From Aquimarina sp. AU474 (lineage in GTDB: Bacteria; Bacteroidota; Bacteroidia; Flavobacteriales; Flavobacteriaceae): DNA of 64,000 nt. The notes below the pieces were generated by a model. The model saw only the letters and a list, made by a program, of their open reading frames with translations. It did no database searches and had not been told where the DNA came from. The stretch lies in contig NZ_OMPE01000009.1 of NCBI RefSeq assembly GCF_900312815.1, forward strand, positions 124,001-188,000, in the 5' to 3' direction. Below are positions 9,507-17,663 of the stretch, piece after piece (positions within the stretch are counted from its first letter, which is position 1; each line of letters begins with the position of its first letter). The translations under genes were made by a program, and so were the position numbers.

Positions 9507-10541
9507 ATGAAAATTATAATCATGGAAATCACCACACTTAAAGACATTGCAAATGAACTCGGTATTTCGGTGGCTACAGTATCAAAAGCATTAAAGGATT
9601 ATCCTGATGTTAATAAAGAAACCAAAAAAAAGGTTCTTTATATGGCAAATAAATTAAACTACACTCCCAATCAGTTGGCAGTTAATCTTCGAACTAAGCA
9701 AACGAAAACTATTGGAGTAATTATCCCAACTACAGTTCATCATTTTTTTTCTAACGTAATAGATGGAATTATAGCTGAAGCTGAAAAAAAAGGATATTTA
9801 GTAATCATTCTACAATCTGATGAAAAATTATTTCTAGAAAAACTTCATGTCAATTTACTGATCGACAAACGCGTTGATGGAATTTTAATGTCATTATCAA
9901 ACAAGACCAATGAATTTGTACATTTAAAAAAAATAATAAGTAGAAAAATACCTTTAGTGCTTTTCGATAAAGTCGAACCTAGTATTGCATGTTCTAAAGT
10001 AAGAATCGATGATAAAAAAGCAGCGTACCAAGCGGTATGCCATCTTATTAAAAAGGGCTACCGTAGAATTGCCCATTTCAGAGGTGATTTAAACCCAAAA
10101 ATATCAAATGATCGTTTCGAAGGATATAAAGAAGCCTTATTAGATCATGATATTTCTTACGATCCTTCTTTAGTTTATGTATGCAACAACAACAAAGATT
10201 TTGAAGATGGTTATCTCAATGCGCAAAAACTTATTAAAGAGCACTCTAATATAGACTCTATATTTGCTATTACAGATTTAGTAGCTGTGGGGATCATCAA
10301 ATATTTTAACGAAAAAGGCATTAAAATACCTAATGACATAGCCGTTGTTGGATTTAGTAATTGGTTCATGTCATCAGTTGTTACCCCTACTCTAACAACT
10401 ATTGATCAACCTGCATATGAGATTGGAAAAACAGCTACAGAAATTCTTTTACAAGAAATAGAATTAACTCATCTGGAACAGCCCATTAAACACAAGGAAA
10501 TAATATTACCCACACACCTTATTTTAAGAGAATCCAGTTAA
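9507..10541 (+). CDS. LacI-family transcriptional regulator
   Basis: A 344-residue regulator with an N-terminal helix-turn-helix (TLKDIANELGISVATVSKAL, residues about 9-28), the hinge region (YTPNQLAVNLRTKQTKTIGVI) and a periplasmic-binding-protein-like sugar-sensing core to the C-terminus. An in-frame ATG at 9522 (MEITTLKDIA) fits usual LacI-family starts as well as the one at 9507. It is divergent from the TonB receptor-MFS-trehalase operon and convergent with the SSS symporter gene. The paired operators at 9254-9288 are the obvious target. Its ligand is probably the transported sugar or a breakdown product. Whether it represses or activates cannot be read from the sequence. Confidence 0.93.
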   Translation: MKIIIMEITTLKDIANELGISVATVSKALKDYPDVNKETKKKVLYMANKLNYTPNQLAVNLRTKQTKTIGVIIPTTVHHFFSNVIDGIIAEAEKKGYLVIILQSDEKLFLEKLHVNLLIDKRVDGILMSLSNKTNEFVHLKKIISRKIPLVLFDKVEPSIACSKVRIDDKKAAYQAVCHLIKKGYRRIAHFRGDLNPKISNDRFEGYKEALLDHDISYDPSLVYVCNNNKDFEDGYLNAQKLIKEHSNIDSIFAITDLVAVGIIKYFNEKGIKIPNDIAVVGFSNWFMSSVVTPTLTTIDQPAYEIGKTATEILLQEIELTHLEQPIKHKEIILPTHLILRESS

Positions 10542-10546
10542 TAGTA

Positions 10547-12265
10547 TTACCAAAAGAATCCTACCACAACAGTAGTTAGAATCAATAAAATAACAGATAG
10601 GATCCTGTAATTCTTATACCAAGATAATCCAACAAGTTCTTTAGACTCTTGAGCGAACATTTCTTTCTTATAGGTATACTCTTTGATTTGCTGTTCGGGT
10701 TGCGGTTTAGTGATCAAGCTCACCACAGCATGTACTATAACACAAACTACAAATAACCATGTGGCCTTTGCTAAGAAATGAAGCTCATTTATTTGAGGTA
10801 TCCAATCAAAAATTTGAGAAAAAATCATCAAAATTGCTAAAGAAAATCCTGTAAGTAAGCTTACTATTGAACCTGTTCCATTGGCTCGCTTCCAAAACAA
10901 TCCCAGTATAAAAGTGGATACCGCCGGTGGACATGTATAGGCTATTACTAATTGTAGATATGTCCAAAGAGAATCACTTACACTTTCTATAAATGGCACC
11001 CAAGAAATAGCCAAAACAACTAGTATAACCGTAGTAATTTGACCAACTTTAACCAGTTGCTTACTGGTCATTTCTGGTTTTAATTGTTTTACAAAATCCA
11101 TAGTCACTAATGTAGATGCAGAGTTAAATGTAGCCGAAACCGAAGACATCATTGCCGCCATTAAACCCGCAACTACTAATCCTAAAACTCCTACGGGTAA
11201 AAGTTGAAAAAGCAAAACAGGATATGTAAGGTTAGGACAATCTGCCAAATCCTTGCAAATCTCTCCATTGATTAAACTATAATTAAGGCTAGAAATATCC
11301 AACTCACTAAATAAAAGTAATGCCAATACGCCAGGAACGACCATAATAAAAATCACTGGTAGTTTTAAAAACCCTGCAAAAAGCGCTCCCCATCGTCCAT
11401 GATTTAAATCTTTAGCTCCAAGTACTCGTTGCACCATAAATTGATTATTAGCCCAAAAATAAAACCCTAATAAAGGTACACCTGTTAACAATCCCCACCA
11501 GGGCATAAACTCATCATTGGCAGGACGCACTAGACTAAACACCTCATCTGCATTTGATGGGATAAACTTCCCCTCGGCTGCTCGATCAGCAAAGTCCACA
11601 TTTCCTGCGGATAACATTGTGTCTAATTTAGCCATCATTCCAGACCATCCTCCACCTAATTGATCAAAAGCAAAATAAGTAAGTAAACAAGATCCAAGAA
11701 TTAATAAAATCGCTTGAATCACTTCGGTCTGAATTACAGAATTTAATCCTCCAGGTATTGTATATGCAGCGGCCGCTACCGCTAGAATTATCAAAATCAA
11801 AGTAGAATCCAAAGAAGGAAACAGTAAGGTTAAAACGATCTTACCCACGTATAATCCTGCAGCTGTATCTACCAAAATATTACCTACTACAGTAATAAAT
11901 GAGAAATAATACCTTGATCTACTATCATAGCGTCTTTCTAAAAACTCTGGCATTGTATATACTCCTGACCTAAGATAAAAAGGCAAAAAGAATATGGCAA
12001 AAAAGATCAAAACCACTACTGCAAACCATTCGTAGTTATATACATTAATATTGGTTTGATAAGCATCAGATGCTAATCCAACCAAAGTAGAGCTTGAAAT
12101 ATTTGCCGAAAATAGTGCTATACCCACTATAGGCCAGGTCATTGTTCGTCCTCCTAAAAAATAATCCTCAGAACTTCCTCTTTTTGATTTTGATATTCCG
12201 TAGATAATGATTCCGATCAAATAAACTACAATAACGGCAATGTCGATATACGATAATTCGTTCAT
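10547..12265 (-). CDS. Sodium:solute symporter (SSS/SLC5 family)
   Basis: A 572-residue polytopic membrane protein of the sodium:solute symporter family, with about 13-14 hydrophobic segments. Family features include the early GGRTMTWPIVGIALFSANIS segment and repeated G/S-rich helices typical of SglT-like sugar carriers. I place the start at the ATG at 12265, not at the upstream in-frame TTG at 12271, because translation then begins MNELSYIDIAV. The gene ends 5 bases after the LacI-type regulator gene, in convergent orientation. Together with the neighbouring trehalose-type locus this suggests Na+-driven uptake of glucose or a related sugar, though SSS carriers also move other solutes. Confidence 0.88.
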   Translation of the reverse strand: MNELSYIDIAVIVVYLIGIIIYGISKSKRGSSEDYFLGGRTMTWPIVGIALFSANISSSTLVGLASDAYQTNINVYNYEWFAVVVLIFFAIFFLPFYLRSGVYTMPEFLERRYDSRSRYYFSFITVVGNILVDTAAGLYVGKIVLTLLFPSLDSTLILIILAVAAAAYTIPGGLNSVIQTEVIQAILLILGSCLLTYFAFDQLGGGWSGMMAKLDTMLSAGNVDFADRAAEGKFIPSNADEVFSLVRPANDEFMPWWGLLTGVPLLGFYFWANNQFMVQRVLGAKDLNHGRWGALFAGFLKLPVIFIMVVPGVLALLLFSELDISSLNYSLINGEICKDLADCPNLTYPVLLFQLLPVGVLGLVVAGLMAAMMSSVSATFNSASTLVTMDFVKQLKPEMTSKQLVKVGQITTVILVVLAISWVPFIESVSDSLWTYLQLVIAYTCPPAVSTFILGLFWKRANGTGSIVSLLTGFSLAILMIFSQIFDWIPQINELHFLAKATWLFVVCVIVHAVVSLITKPQPEQQIKEYTYKKEMFAQESKELVGLSWYKNYRILSVILLILTTVVVGFFW

Positions 12266-12433
12266 ATGCAAAGGTATTTCACGCTTTAATTAAAGGCTAA
12301 GTTGTAAAGCAAAAAGGTCTAGGGGATTCTGAAATTAAAATCACATGATTTTAACAAAAAAACCTGTCGAATATACAAGATAACAGCAAGACGGGTGCGA
12401 ATTTTTTAATCAAAGTTTATAAAACCGATTGTG

Positions 12434-12443
12434 CAAACGTTTG
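12434..12443. promoter_or_regulatory. LacI-type palindrome upstream of the symporter gene
   Basis: CAAACGTTTG is a perfect 10-bp palindrome with a central CG, within TGCAAACGTTTGTA. It lies about 170 bp upstream of the symporter start and just beyond the queG stop. It resembles a LacI-family operator but differs from the two copies at 9254-9288, so it would belong to another regulator or be chance. Confidence 0.3.
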
Positions 12444-12468
12444 TATTATGAAATCCTCAATAAAAGCT

Positions 12469-13398
12469 TTACATATTTTTTAAAAAACGAATATTTCGTT
12501 GAAGGCCTGAAAATTTTGTTCGCTTTACTGCTGATTTCTGGAAAATTGTAGAAAAAACGTCTTGTGTAATTTCTTGCCAATCTTTTTTTGTCATTTCTAA
12601 TAACTCGGGCTTTGGGTTAAATAACGGTTCATTATGTGGTTTTGAAAACCGATTCCAAGGGCATACATCTTGACACACATCACATCCAAACATCCAATCA
12701 TCAAATTGATTTTGATAACTCGTAGGGATCTCCTCTTTAAGTTCAATAGTAAAATAAGAAATACATTTACTGCCATCAACAACATAAGGCTCTACAATGG
12801 CCTGCGTAGGGCACGCATCTATACATGCCGTACACGACCCACAATGATCAGTAACGGGTGTATCATATTCTAATTCTAGATCAACAATCAACTCTGCTAT
12901 AAAATAAAACGATCCTACTTTTTGTGTAATCAGGTTACTGTTTTTTCCTATCCAACCTAGGCCACTTTTTGCAGCCCATGCTTTATCCAAAACAGGAGCA
13001 GAATCTACAAAGGCTCTACCATGTACTTCTCCAATTTCCTCTTGAATAAAATTTAATAACTGTTTCAGTTTATCTTTAATTACAAAATGATAATCTGTGC
13101 CATAAGCATATTTGGATATTTTTGGAGCTTCGGGATCTTGTTGACCTCGAGAAGGAAAATAATTAAGAAGCAAAGAAATTACCGTTTTCGAGCCTTCAAC
13201 TAGTTTAGTAGGATCTAAGCGTTTATCAAAATGATTCTCCATATACCTCATCTCACCATGCATATTATGCTCCAACCATTTTTCTAAACGAGGAGCTTCT
13301 TCTTCGAGAAACTCGGCCTTAGAAACTCCGCAAGAAAGGAACCCTAAGCGTTGCGCTTCAGTTTTGATTAATTGGGTGTATGTTGCTTTTTGAGCCAA
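12469..13398 (-). CDS. queG: Epoxyqueuosine reductase QueG
   Basis: The 309-residue protein catalyses the last step of queuosine synthesis, the cobalamin-dependent reduction of epoxyqueuosine to queuosine in the wobble position of tRNAs with GUN anticodons. The N-terminal DUF1730-type region contains [10 protein letters not shown]. Two [4Fe-4S] motifs follow: [12 protein letters not shown] and [13 protein letters not shown]. Length (about 310) matches the short form of the family without a HEAT-repeat tail. It is cytoplasmic and stands alone, 70 bp after the small lipoprotein gene to its right and 203 bp before the symporter start. Confidence 0.95.
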   Translation of the reverse strand: MAQKATYTQLIKTEAQRLGFLSCGVSKAEFLEEEAPRLEKWLEHNMHGEMRYMENHFDKRLDPTKLVEGSKTVISLLLNYFPSRGQQDPEAPKISKYAYGTDYHFVIKDKLKQLLNFIQEEIGEVHGRAFVDSAPVLDKAWAAKSGLGWIGKNSNLITQKVGSFYFIAELIVDLELEYDTPVTDHCGSCTACIDACPTQAIVEPYVVDGSKCISYFTIELKEEIPTSYQNQFDDWMFGCDVCQDVCPWNRFSKPHNEPLFNPKPELLEMTKKDWQEITQDVFSTIFQKSAVKRTKFSGLQRNIRFLKNM

Positions 13399-13459
13399 CG
13401 AGGATTATTTTCAGAATTTAATCCAAAAATAGGTATTCATTTTTATATAAGGATTGTGC

Positions 13460-13879
13460 TTAGTTATCTTTTATAAAAACAAAATTATCATTTGCAGCAT
13501 CAATTAAAATGAGTTTCTCTTCCCTCAACACATAAGTAAAGATATCTTTTGGTGGAGGAAAAGTCCCTTCTATCAAATTTATAGTACTTGTCGAAACTTC
13601 CTCACTTTCGCCACTCACACATATTTTCGTTCCACTTTGATTAACAACCATCCAGCTTACATTTACTCTAGTAGTAGTATTAAATTCGAGTGTAGTTTTA
13701 TTTCCAGAACAATCCACTGAAGAACCATCGGTATTAAAATAATAATCCGTCTCGGTTGTGCTTTCTAAAACCCATTTTCCCAGAATAGCATTTGCATCTG
13801 CCCCCCCTCCATCATCATCATTACCACATGCCGCTAAAAAAATGATAAAACCTAGATATAAGAAAATTTGATTTTTCAT
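13460..13879 (-). CDS. Small lipoprotein with a lipocalin-like fold pattern
   Basis: A 139-residue protein with a lipoprotein signal (FIIFLAACGN; lipid-modified Cys18), then a Gly/Asp-rich linker of the type that directs surface export in Bacteroidota (residues about 19-28), then GKWVLESTTE and a run of short beta strands. The GKW start and regular strands resemble the lipocalin-like lipoproteins abundant in Flavobacteriaceae. Two further cysteines (in DCSGN and KICVSG) could form a disulfide. No enzymatic motif is visible and the role is unknown. It lies between queG and the DUF4242 gene on the same strand. Confidence 0.7.
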   Translation of the reverse strand: MKNQIFLYLGFIIFLAACGNDDDGGGADANAILGKWVLESTTETDYYFNTDGSSVDCSGNKTTLEFNTTTRVNVSWMVVNQSGTKICVSGESEEVSTSTINLIEGTFPPPKDIFTYVLREEKLILIDAANDNFVFIKDN

Positions 13880-13921
13880 AATTATTTGTTTATTAAATAG
13901 TTAATATAACATTTAATTCAA

Positions 13922-14194
13922 TTAACTAGAGATTTCTGGACTAATTGTTTCTTTTAACTCATAAATAACATCTATGGGGAATCCTCCTTTAACAGCATGT
14001 TCTTTTATCAATTTCTTATTCATCGCTTTATATACGCAATACACTTTATTTTTAACAATATAACTATGTAACCAATGGATATTAGATCCTATTTCTCCAA
14101 CTGCCTTACAAGATTTTTGAGAAATCTGCTTTAATTGTTCTTTTGAAGAATTACCTATTTCTGGGATGGTTCTTTCTATTAGATATGTTTTCAT
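13922..14194 (-). CDS. DUF4242 family small protein
   Basis: A 90-residue protein beginning MKTYLIERTIPEIGN and containing an IHWLHSYIVKNKVYCVYKA segment and a late GGFPIDVIYEL. This is the pattern of the DUF4242 family, small cytoplasmic ferredoxin-like proteins sometimes annotated as nickel-binding; I cannot confirm metal binding from the sequence. There is no signal peptide. It follows the Cys-rich peptide gene but is separated from it by a strong stem-loop at 14213-14246, so it may not share its transcript level. It is probably not functionally tied to the island upstream. Confidence 0.75.
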   Translation of the reverse strand: MKTYLIERTIPEIGNSSKEQLKQISQKSCKAVGEIGSNIHWLHSYIVKNKVYCVYKAMNKKLIKEHAVKGGFPIDVIYELKETISPEISS

Positions 14195-14212
14195 GAAATA
14201 ATTTATTTAAGC

Positions 14213-14246
14213 TCAAATCAAGGCACTAATAAGTCCCTTGATTTGA
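14213..14246 (-). terminator. Stem-loop after the Cys-rich peptide gene
   Basis: A perfect 11-bp inverted repeat (TCAAATCAAGG at 14213-14223 and its complement at 14236-14246, 12-base loop) lies 22 bases past the peptide stop codon. There is no clear U-run after it on the minus strand, so it may stabilise the 3' end of the message more than terminate it. Confidence 0.45.
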
Positions 14247-14267
14247 ACATATTATTAATTTTGATTA

Positions 14268-14444
14268 CTATCGACCAGGAGCAGGTCCAAGATCACATTG
14301 TTGATAACATGTTGCAAGTGGAGAACCACTTCTCAAACACCTCTCTACACATTGATCATCTCCTTGTGGGCGACGTCCTGCATTGATTGTTTTTTGTACG
14401 ATCTTTTCAATAATCTTAACCCCTTTTAATTCAAAAATTTTCAT
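14268..14444 (-). CDS. Short Cys-rich peptide with leader-like N-terminus
   Basis: A 58-codon reading frame opens at ATG 14444 and stops at TAG 14268. The first 23 residues (MKIFELKGVKIIEKIVQKTI, then NAG) resemble the double-glycine-type leaders of Bacteroidota peptides, in which a FELKGVK-like block leads to a Gly-Gly cleavage point; here Gly-Gly is replaced by Ala-Gly. The remaining 35 residues hold four cysteines in two CxxxC pairs (CVERC and CYQQC, ten residues apart) and end in PAPGR. This suggests a secreted, disulfide- or otherwise crosslinked peptide of bacteriocin or signal type. It is the last gene of the leftward island before a stem-loop. No peptide-cleaving ABC transporter is in the window. 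The function is unproven. Confidence 0.65.
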   Translation of the reverse strand: MKIFELKGVKIIEKIVQKTINAGRRPQGDDQCVERCLRSGSPLATCYQQCDLGPAPGR

Positions 14445-14589
14445 AATTGTGATGTATATGATTTTATTTCCCTGAACATTTTAGGACACTCAGGATTATG
14501 TCCTTTCTTTTCATATTAGAACAGTATCATTTTATAATAGCTCATGAAGTACTTAAGCTATATTGAATATTTAACAAAGTGAGATATAC

Positions 14590-16167
14590 TTATGTTATTC
14601 TCATAGTAGTTGATTTGCGAGCAAATAATCTTTTAAATAAAGTTTGCCCTCCTTTATTTTGAGGTATCGTCTTAGCAATATTACCGTTGGATAAAACACG
14701 AGTAGAGACATAAGGCCAATTGTTAGATTTTCTGTGAAATATTATCACCCGAAAAACTGGCCACTTATATGGTTTCAATTTTGTTCCATCGTTACGGGCG
14801 TTTTTGATTAACTGCTCTGCAATTTTTCTTCCGCCTGGTGCATTTATCTTAGCTTTTTTTATTTGCAAAGCTTTATTAGGTTTCATATTCACCCATAATT
14901 GAATAAAAGATTCATGATACCCTCTTTTTATAGCAGAGTTTTTAACCTTAGAATATCGAATCCAAGCAAATGCAATTTTTTTGAAGGTATCCGTACCACT
15001 TAACCAACCATTTTGTCTTTTTTTATCAAGTTTTTCTATATAAGAAACTAGTTCTTCTTTATAATGAGTTTGTTGATTTTTATTCATGTTTTCGTAATCG
15101 ATACGCACTTGAGTAAAGTAATCTGCCTTATTCCTTCTTAAATCAGACATAAATCTGGTTAATGCATTAATGAATTTTATCATGAAATCTCGGAAATCTG
15201 CACTATTTCTAGCTTCACTTGCCCTAGCTTGTTCTTTATTAATAGTTTCAAAGAATTTTAAAACATATGTCCCTGCCTTTAAGGGTGTTTTTGCAGCAAA
15301 TGTTGCAATAAGACTTCCTTTAATAAAATTTTGGATAGTTTGAGCAAAGTTTGTACTCACCTCTGCATCAGAAGCTGATTTCATCACTATATAAAATTGT
15401 TTTAAACTAGCTTCCCAAGCTTTTAACATATCATACTTGGCTTCATAAATATCCAAAGAAAGTTCTGAGATATTTTTTAGACTATTATCTACTCCATGCG
15501 TTGGTATTTGTGTGGGAGATGTTGTCGTTGTTCTATTAGCAATATGTCCTTGAAGCGTAGACCAGGTTTTAGGCCCTATAATCCCATCTGGTTTTTTAGC
15601 ATTCATAAATCGCTGCCATAGCTCTACTCCTTGAGCAAAGCTTCTATCTGATTTCATCTGTATATGAGGAAACATTTCTTGCAAGAAACTCCTTATTTTG
15701 TGCTTCTCCTTTTCCCAATTTAATTTTCTAGCCCAATATTTATTTCTTCTTATGGCTCGTCGCACATTAAAAGAATTTTCGTATTCGATTAGCTCATTAT
15801 CATATTCATCTTCGAAGATCATTTCCTCATTCTCATCAACAATCTCTTCAAAATTATCCGAATACTCATCATCAAAGTCTTCATCTATCTCATCATCTAT
15901 ATTAAAAAGTTCTTCTTCAAAATCAATATAATCTTCATTACACTGATGATCGAACTCCTCATCAAGCTCCATTTCGTTCTCGGTTTCATTAATGAATATT
16001 GGATCTTCTATTTCTGTTTCATCAAATAACTCATTCATTAAGAAAGGGCTGTCTAATTGATTTGAAAAATTCAATTCTTGATTAGATTCCTTTTGAAAAC
16101 CCAGAATTTCATTATCCAAATATGGCGTATTCAACAAACTCAACGTATTGGGATTATAATTTTTCAT
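14590..16167 (-). CDS. Acidic protein with peptidoglycan-binding-like domain
   Basis: A 525-residue protein in four parts. The N-terminus has two short motifs, NTPYLDNE (13-20) and DSPFLMNE (39-46). Residues 46-130 are extremely acidic (Asp/Glu-rich). Residues about 153-210 form a peptidoglycan-binding-1-like repeat with the signature DGIIGPKTW at 194-202. The last 300 residues are basic and helical, with no family that I recognise. There is no signal peptide, although the PG-binding fold normally acts outside the cytoplasm, so export would need a non-Sec route. The SPFL-type motif recurs in the 808-residue protein of the same run. Effector-like by architecture only. Confidence 0.75.
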   Translation of the reverse strand: MKNYNPNTLSLLNTPYLDNEILGFQKESNQELNFSNQLDSPFLMNELFDETEIEDPIFINETENEMELDEEFDHQCNEDYIDFEEELFNIDDEIDEDFDDEYSDNFEEIVDENEEMIFEDEYDNELIEYENSFNVRRAIRRNKYWARKLNWEKEKHKIRSFLQEMFPHIQMKSDRSFAQGVELWQRFMNAKKPDGIIGPKTWSTLQGHIANRTTTTSPTQIPTHGVDNSLKNISELSLDIYEAKYDMLKAWEASLKQFYIVMKSASDAEVSTNFAQTIQNFIKGSLIATFAAKTPLKAGTYVLKFFETINKEQARASEARNSADFRDFMIKFINALTRFMSDLRRNKADYFTQVRIDYENMNKNQQTHYKEELVSYIEKLDKKRQNGWLSGTDTFKKIAFAWIRYSKVKNSAIKRGYHESFIQLWVNMKPNKALQIKKAKINAPGGRKIAEQLIKNARNDGTKLKPYKWPVFRVIIFHRKSNNWPYVSTRVLSNGNIAKTIPQNKGGQTLFKRLFARKSTTMRIT

Positions 16168-16185
16168 AAGATTTTTTTTAAGGAA

Positions 16186-17397
16186 TTAAACTGTTATTGC
16201 TTTTTCACTTCCATTGGCTCCGATTCTTTTTATTTTAGGCATTTGTGAGGTTGTATATCCTTTATAATTGTTACGGGCAATTGTTACATTCTCTCCTCTA
16301 CGCACTTTCATATCTCTTCCTGTTGCATACCCCCAATGTGTAATAATAGTACGCATATCGGTCTCAATATCTCCATCATTATACAAAGCTGGCACAGATG
16401 CTTCATCATTAAAAATCCCAGTTTCGATCATTATAAGTATACGAGACATTGGTTCTGCTAACTGGAAGAAATCATAGGATTTGGCATGTGCCGGAATACC
16501 AACTCTATCAGCAACTCTATACAATCTTTGATCTTCTCTGGTCCCTTCGGCTCTTAAAGAAGTGATAATTGGAAAATCAAATTCTAACGTAAGATGAAAC
16601 CATGACATCATAGAAACGAAGAAAAATTCCTCTCTAGATATATTACCATTTAAACGCCTATCGTTTAACATATCATGAAGTTGACGTGCCAAATTTGCAA
16701 TGGCAGCGTCATCTGTTCGATCAGATCCGCTAGTATTTTTTGAATTAATAATCCCGGTCCATACTTCTTGAAGAAAGTCCTCAAAAGTAGATACGAAATC
16801 ACGATTAGAACCATCTGGTTTTGCAAACTTATATGGGCTATTATTTTCATTTCCATGATTAAGATCCATCCCAAACATTCTAAAATAATTATTCCTGCGA
16901 GTAGCTTCCATATCTGGTCTAATATGACTAACTACATTGTATATTGAGAATGGTGCGGGGTTGCTATAAAAAAGCTCTTCGGTATTGCGTAGCCAACTTT
17001 GAGTTTCTTCTGTGGGTACACCTAATTTTTCTCCATGAAGATATTCGAATAGCACCTTATGAAATATTTTATAAACGCAGGTGTTTTCAATAAGATAGGA
17101 ATATATCAAATGATCCCATCTTGAGGCACATGCGAAATCATTTCTATTTGAAGAAGAGAAATTATTAGCATCTTTACTCCCAAACAATGCATCTATAAAA
17201 TATTCTGGAAGTTGAGCAATCTCGCTACGTCTATTTGGTTGGCCAACGAACAATGCACCATCATTCCCTTTTTTCTTATGAACTCTTGTATTCCAACCTA
17301 ATTCTAATAAGGCTCTTATTTCTGAAGGGTGCAAACAAAATAATTTTTTAGCCCTTTCTTCCTTATCAATTCCTCTACCTACTATTCTTCTAAACAT
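16186..17397 (-). CDS. Conserved-looking hypothetical protein
   Basis: A 403-residue soluble protein with no signal peptide or membrane segment. I do not recognise a family. Features that look conserved and could be used in a search are WDHLIYSYLIENTCVYKIF, YLHGEKLG, IRPDMEATRRNNYFRMFGMD and a His/Arg-rich HAKSYDFFQLAEPMSR. The composition is that of a mainly alpha-helical globular domain with many Arg, Asn and aromatic residues, enzyme-like, but no catalytic motif can be named. It lies between the 64-residue protein gene and the PG-binding protein gene, 18 bp from the latter, and so is in the same operon as the metallopeptidase and the cationic-core protein. Confidence 0.7.
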   Translation of the reverse strand: MFRRIVGRGIDKEERAKKLFCLHPSEIRALLELGWNTRVHKKKGNDGALFVGQPNRRSEIAQLPEYFIDALFGSKDANNFSSSNRNDFACASRWDHLIYSYLIENTCVYKIFHKVLFEYLHGEKLGVPTEETQSWLRNTEELFYSNPAPFSIYNVVSHIRPDMEATRRNNYFRMFGMDLNHGNENNSPYKFAKPDGSNRDFVSTFEDFLQEVWTGIINSKNTSGSDRTDDAAIANLARQLHDMLNDRRLNGNISREEFFFVSMMSWFHLTLEFDFPIITSLRAEGTREDQRLYRVADRVGIPAHAKSYDFFQLAEPMSRILIMIETGIFNDEASVPALYNDGDIETDMRTIITHWGYATGRDMKVRRGENVTIARNNYKGYTTSQMPKIKRIGANGSEKAITV

Positions 17398-17435
17398 GAC
17401 TTCTTATTTTTAAGTTATTTGTTATCTATTATTTA

Positions 17436-17630
17436 TTATTCGATTATAATCGGAACAATACATTCTACTTTATTGTTTTGAGGAGGAAGAGACCATTGCT
17501 TACTCCCTTTTCCCCCGTGTAGTGCTTTTTTGATCTCATCAAATAATTTTTCTGCTGGATCTTTAACCGCTTCCTGTATTGTCTTAGTACTAGTTACATT
17601 ACTTCTTTGTGGTGTGTTCTTTGTTGCCAT
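17436..17630 (-). CDS. Small hypothetical protein of the island
   Basis: A 64-residue protein starting MATKNTPQRSNVTSTKTIQE, with a Ser/Thr-rich N-terminus, a central amphipathic helix (AEKLFDEIKKALHGGKG) and a C-terminus of beta character ending VECIVPIIIE. It has no signal peptide, a single cysteine and no recognisable domain. It is spaced 33 bp from the upstream metallopeptidase gene and 38 bp from the downstream gene. This spacing and good coding character support a real gene in the operon. It could be a chaperone, adaptor or immunity factor for one of the larger products, but nothing in the sequence decides this. Confidence 0.6.
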   Translation of the reverse strand: MATKNTPQRSNVTSTKTIQEAVKDPAEKLFDEIKKALHGGKGSKQWSLPPQNNKVECIVPIIIE

Positions 17631-17663
17631 TTTGGTATGTATTTATAAATTATTTATTTGTTT

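Noticed and set aside
15698..15931. Plus-strand serine-rich reading frame of 77 codons
   Set aside because: It is the antisense image of the Asp/Glu-rich block of the 525-residue protein (GAT/GAA codons read backwards as Ser and Phe codons), with no independent coding sign.
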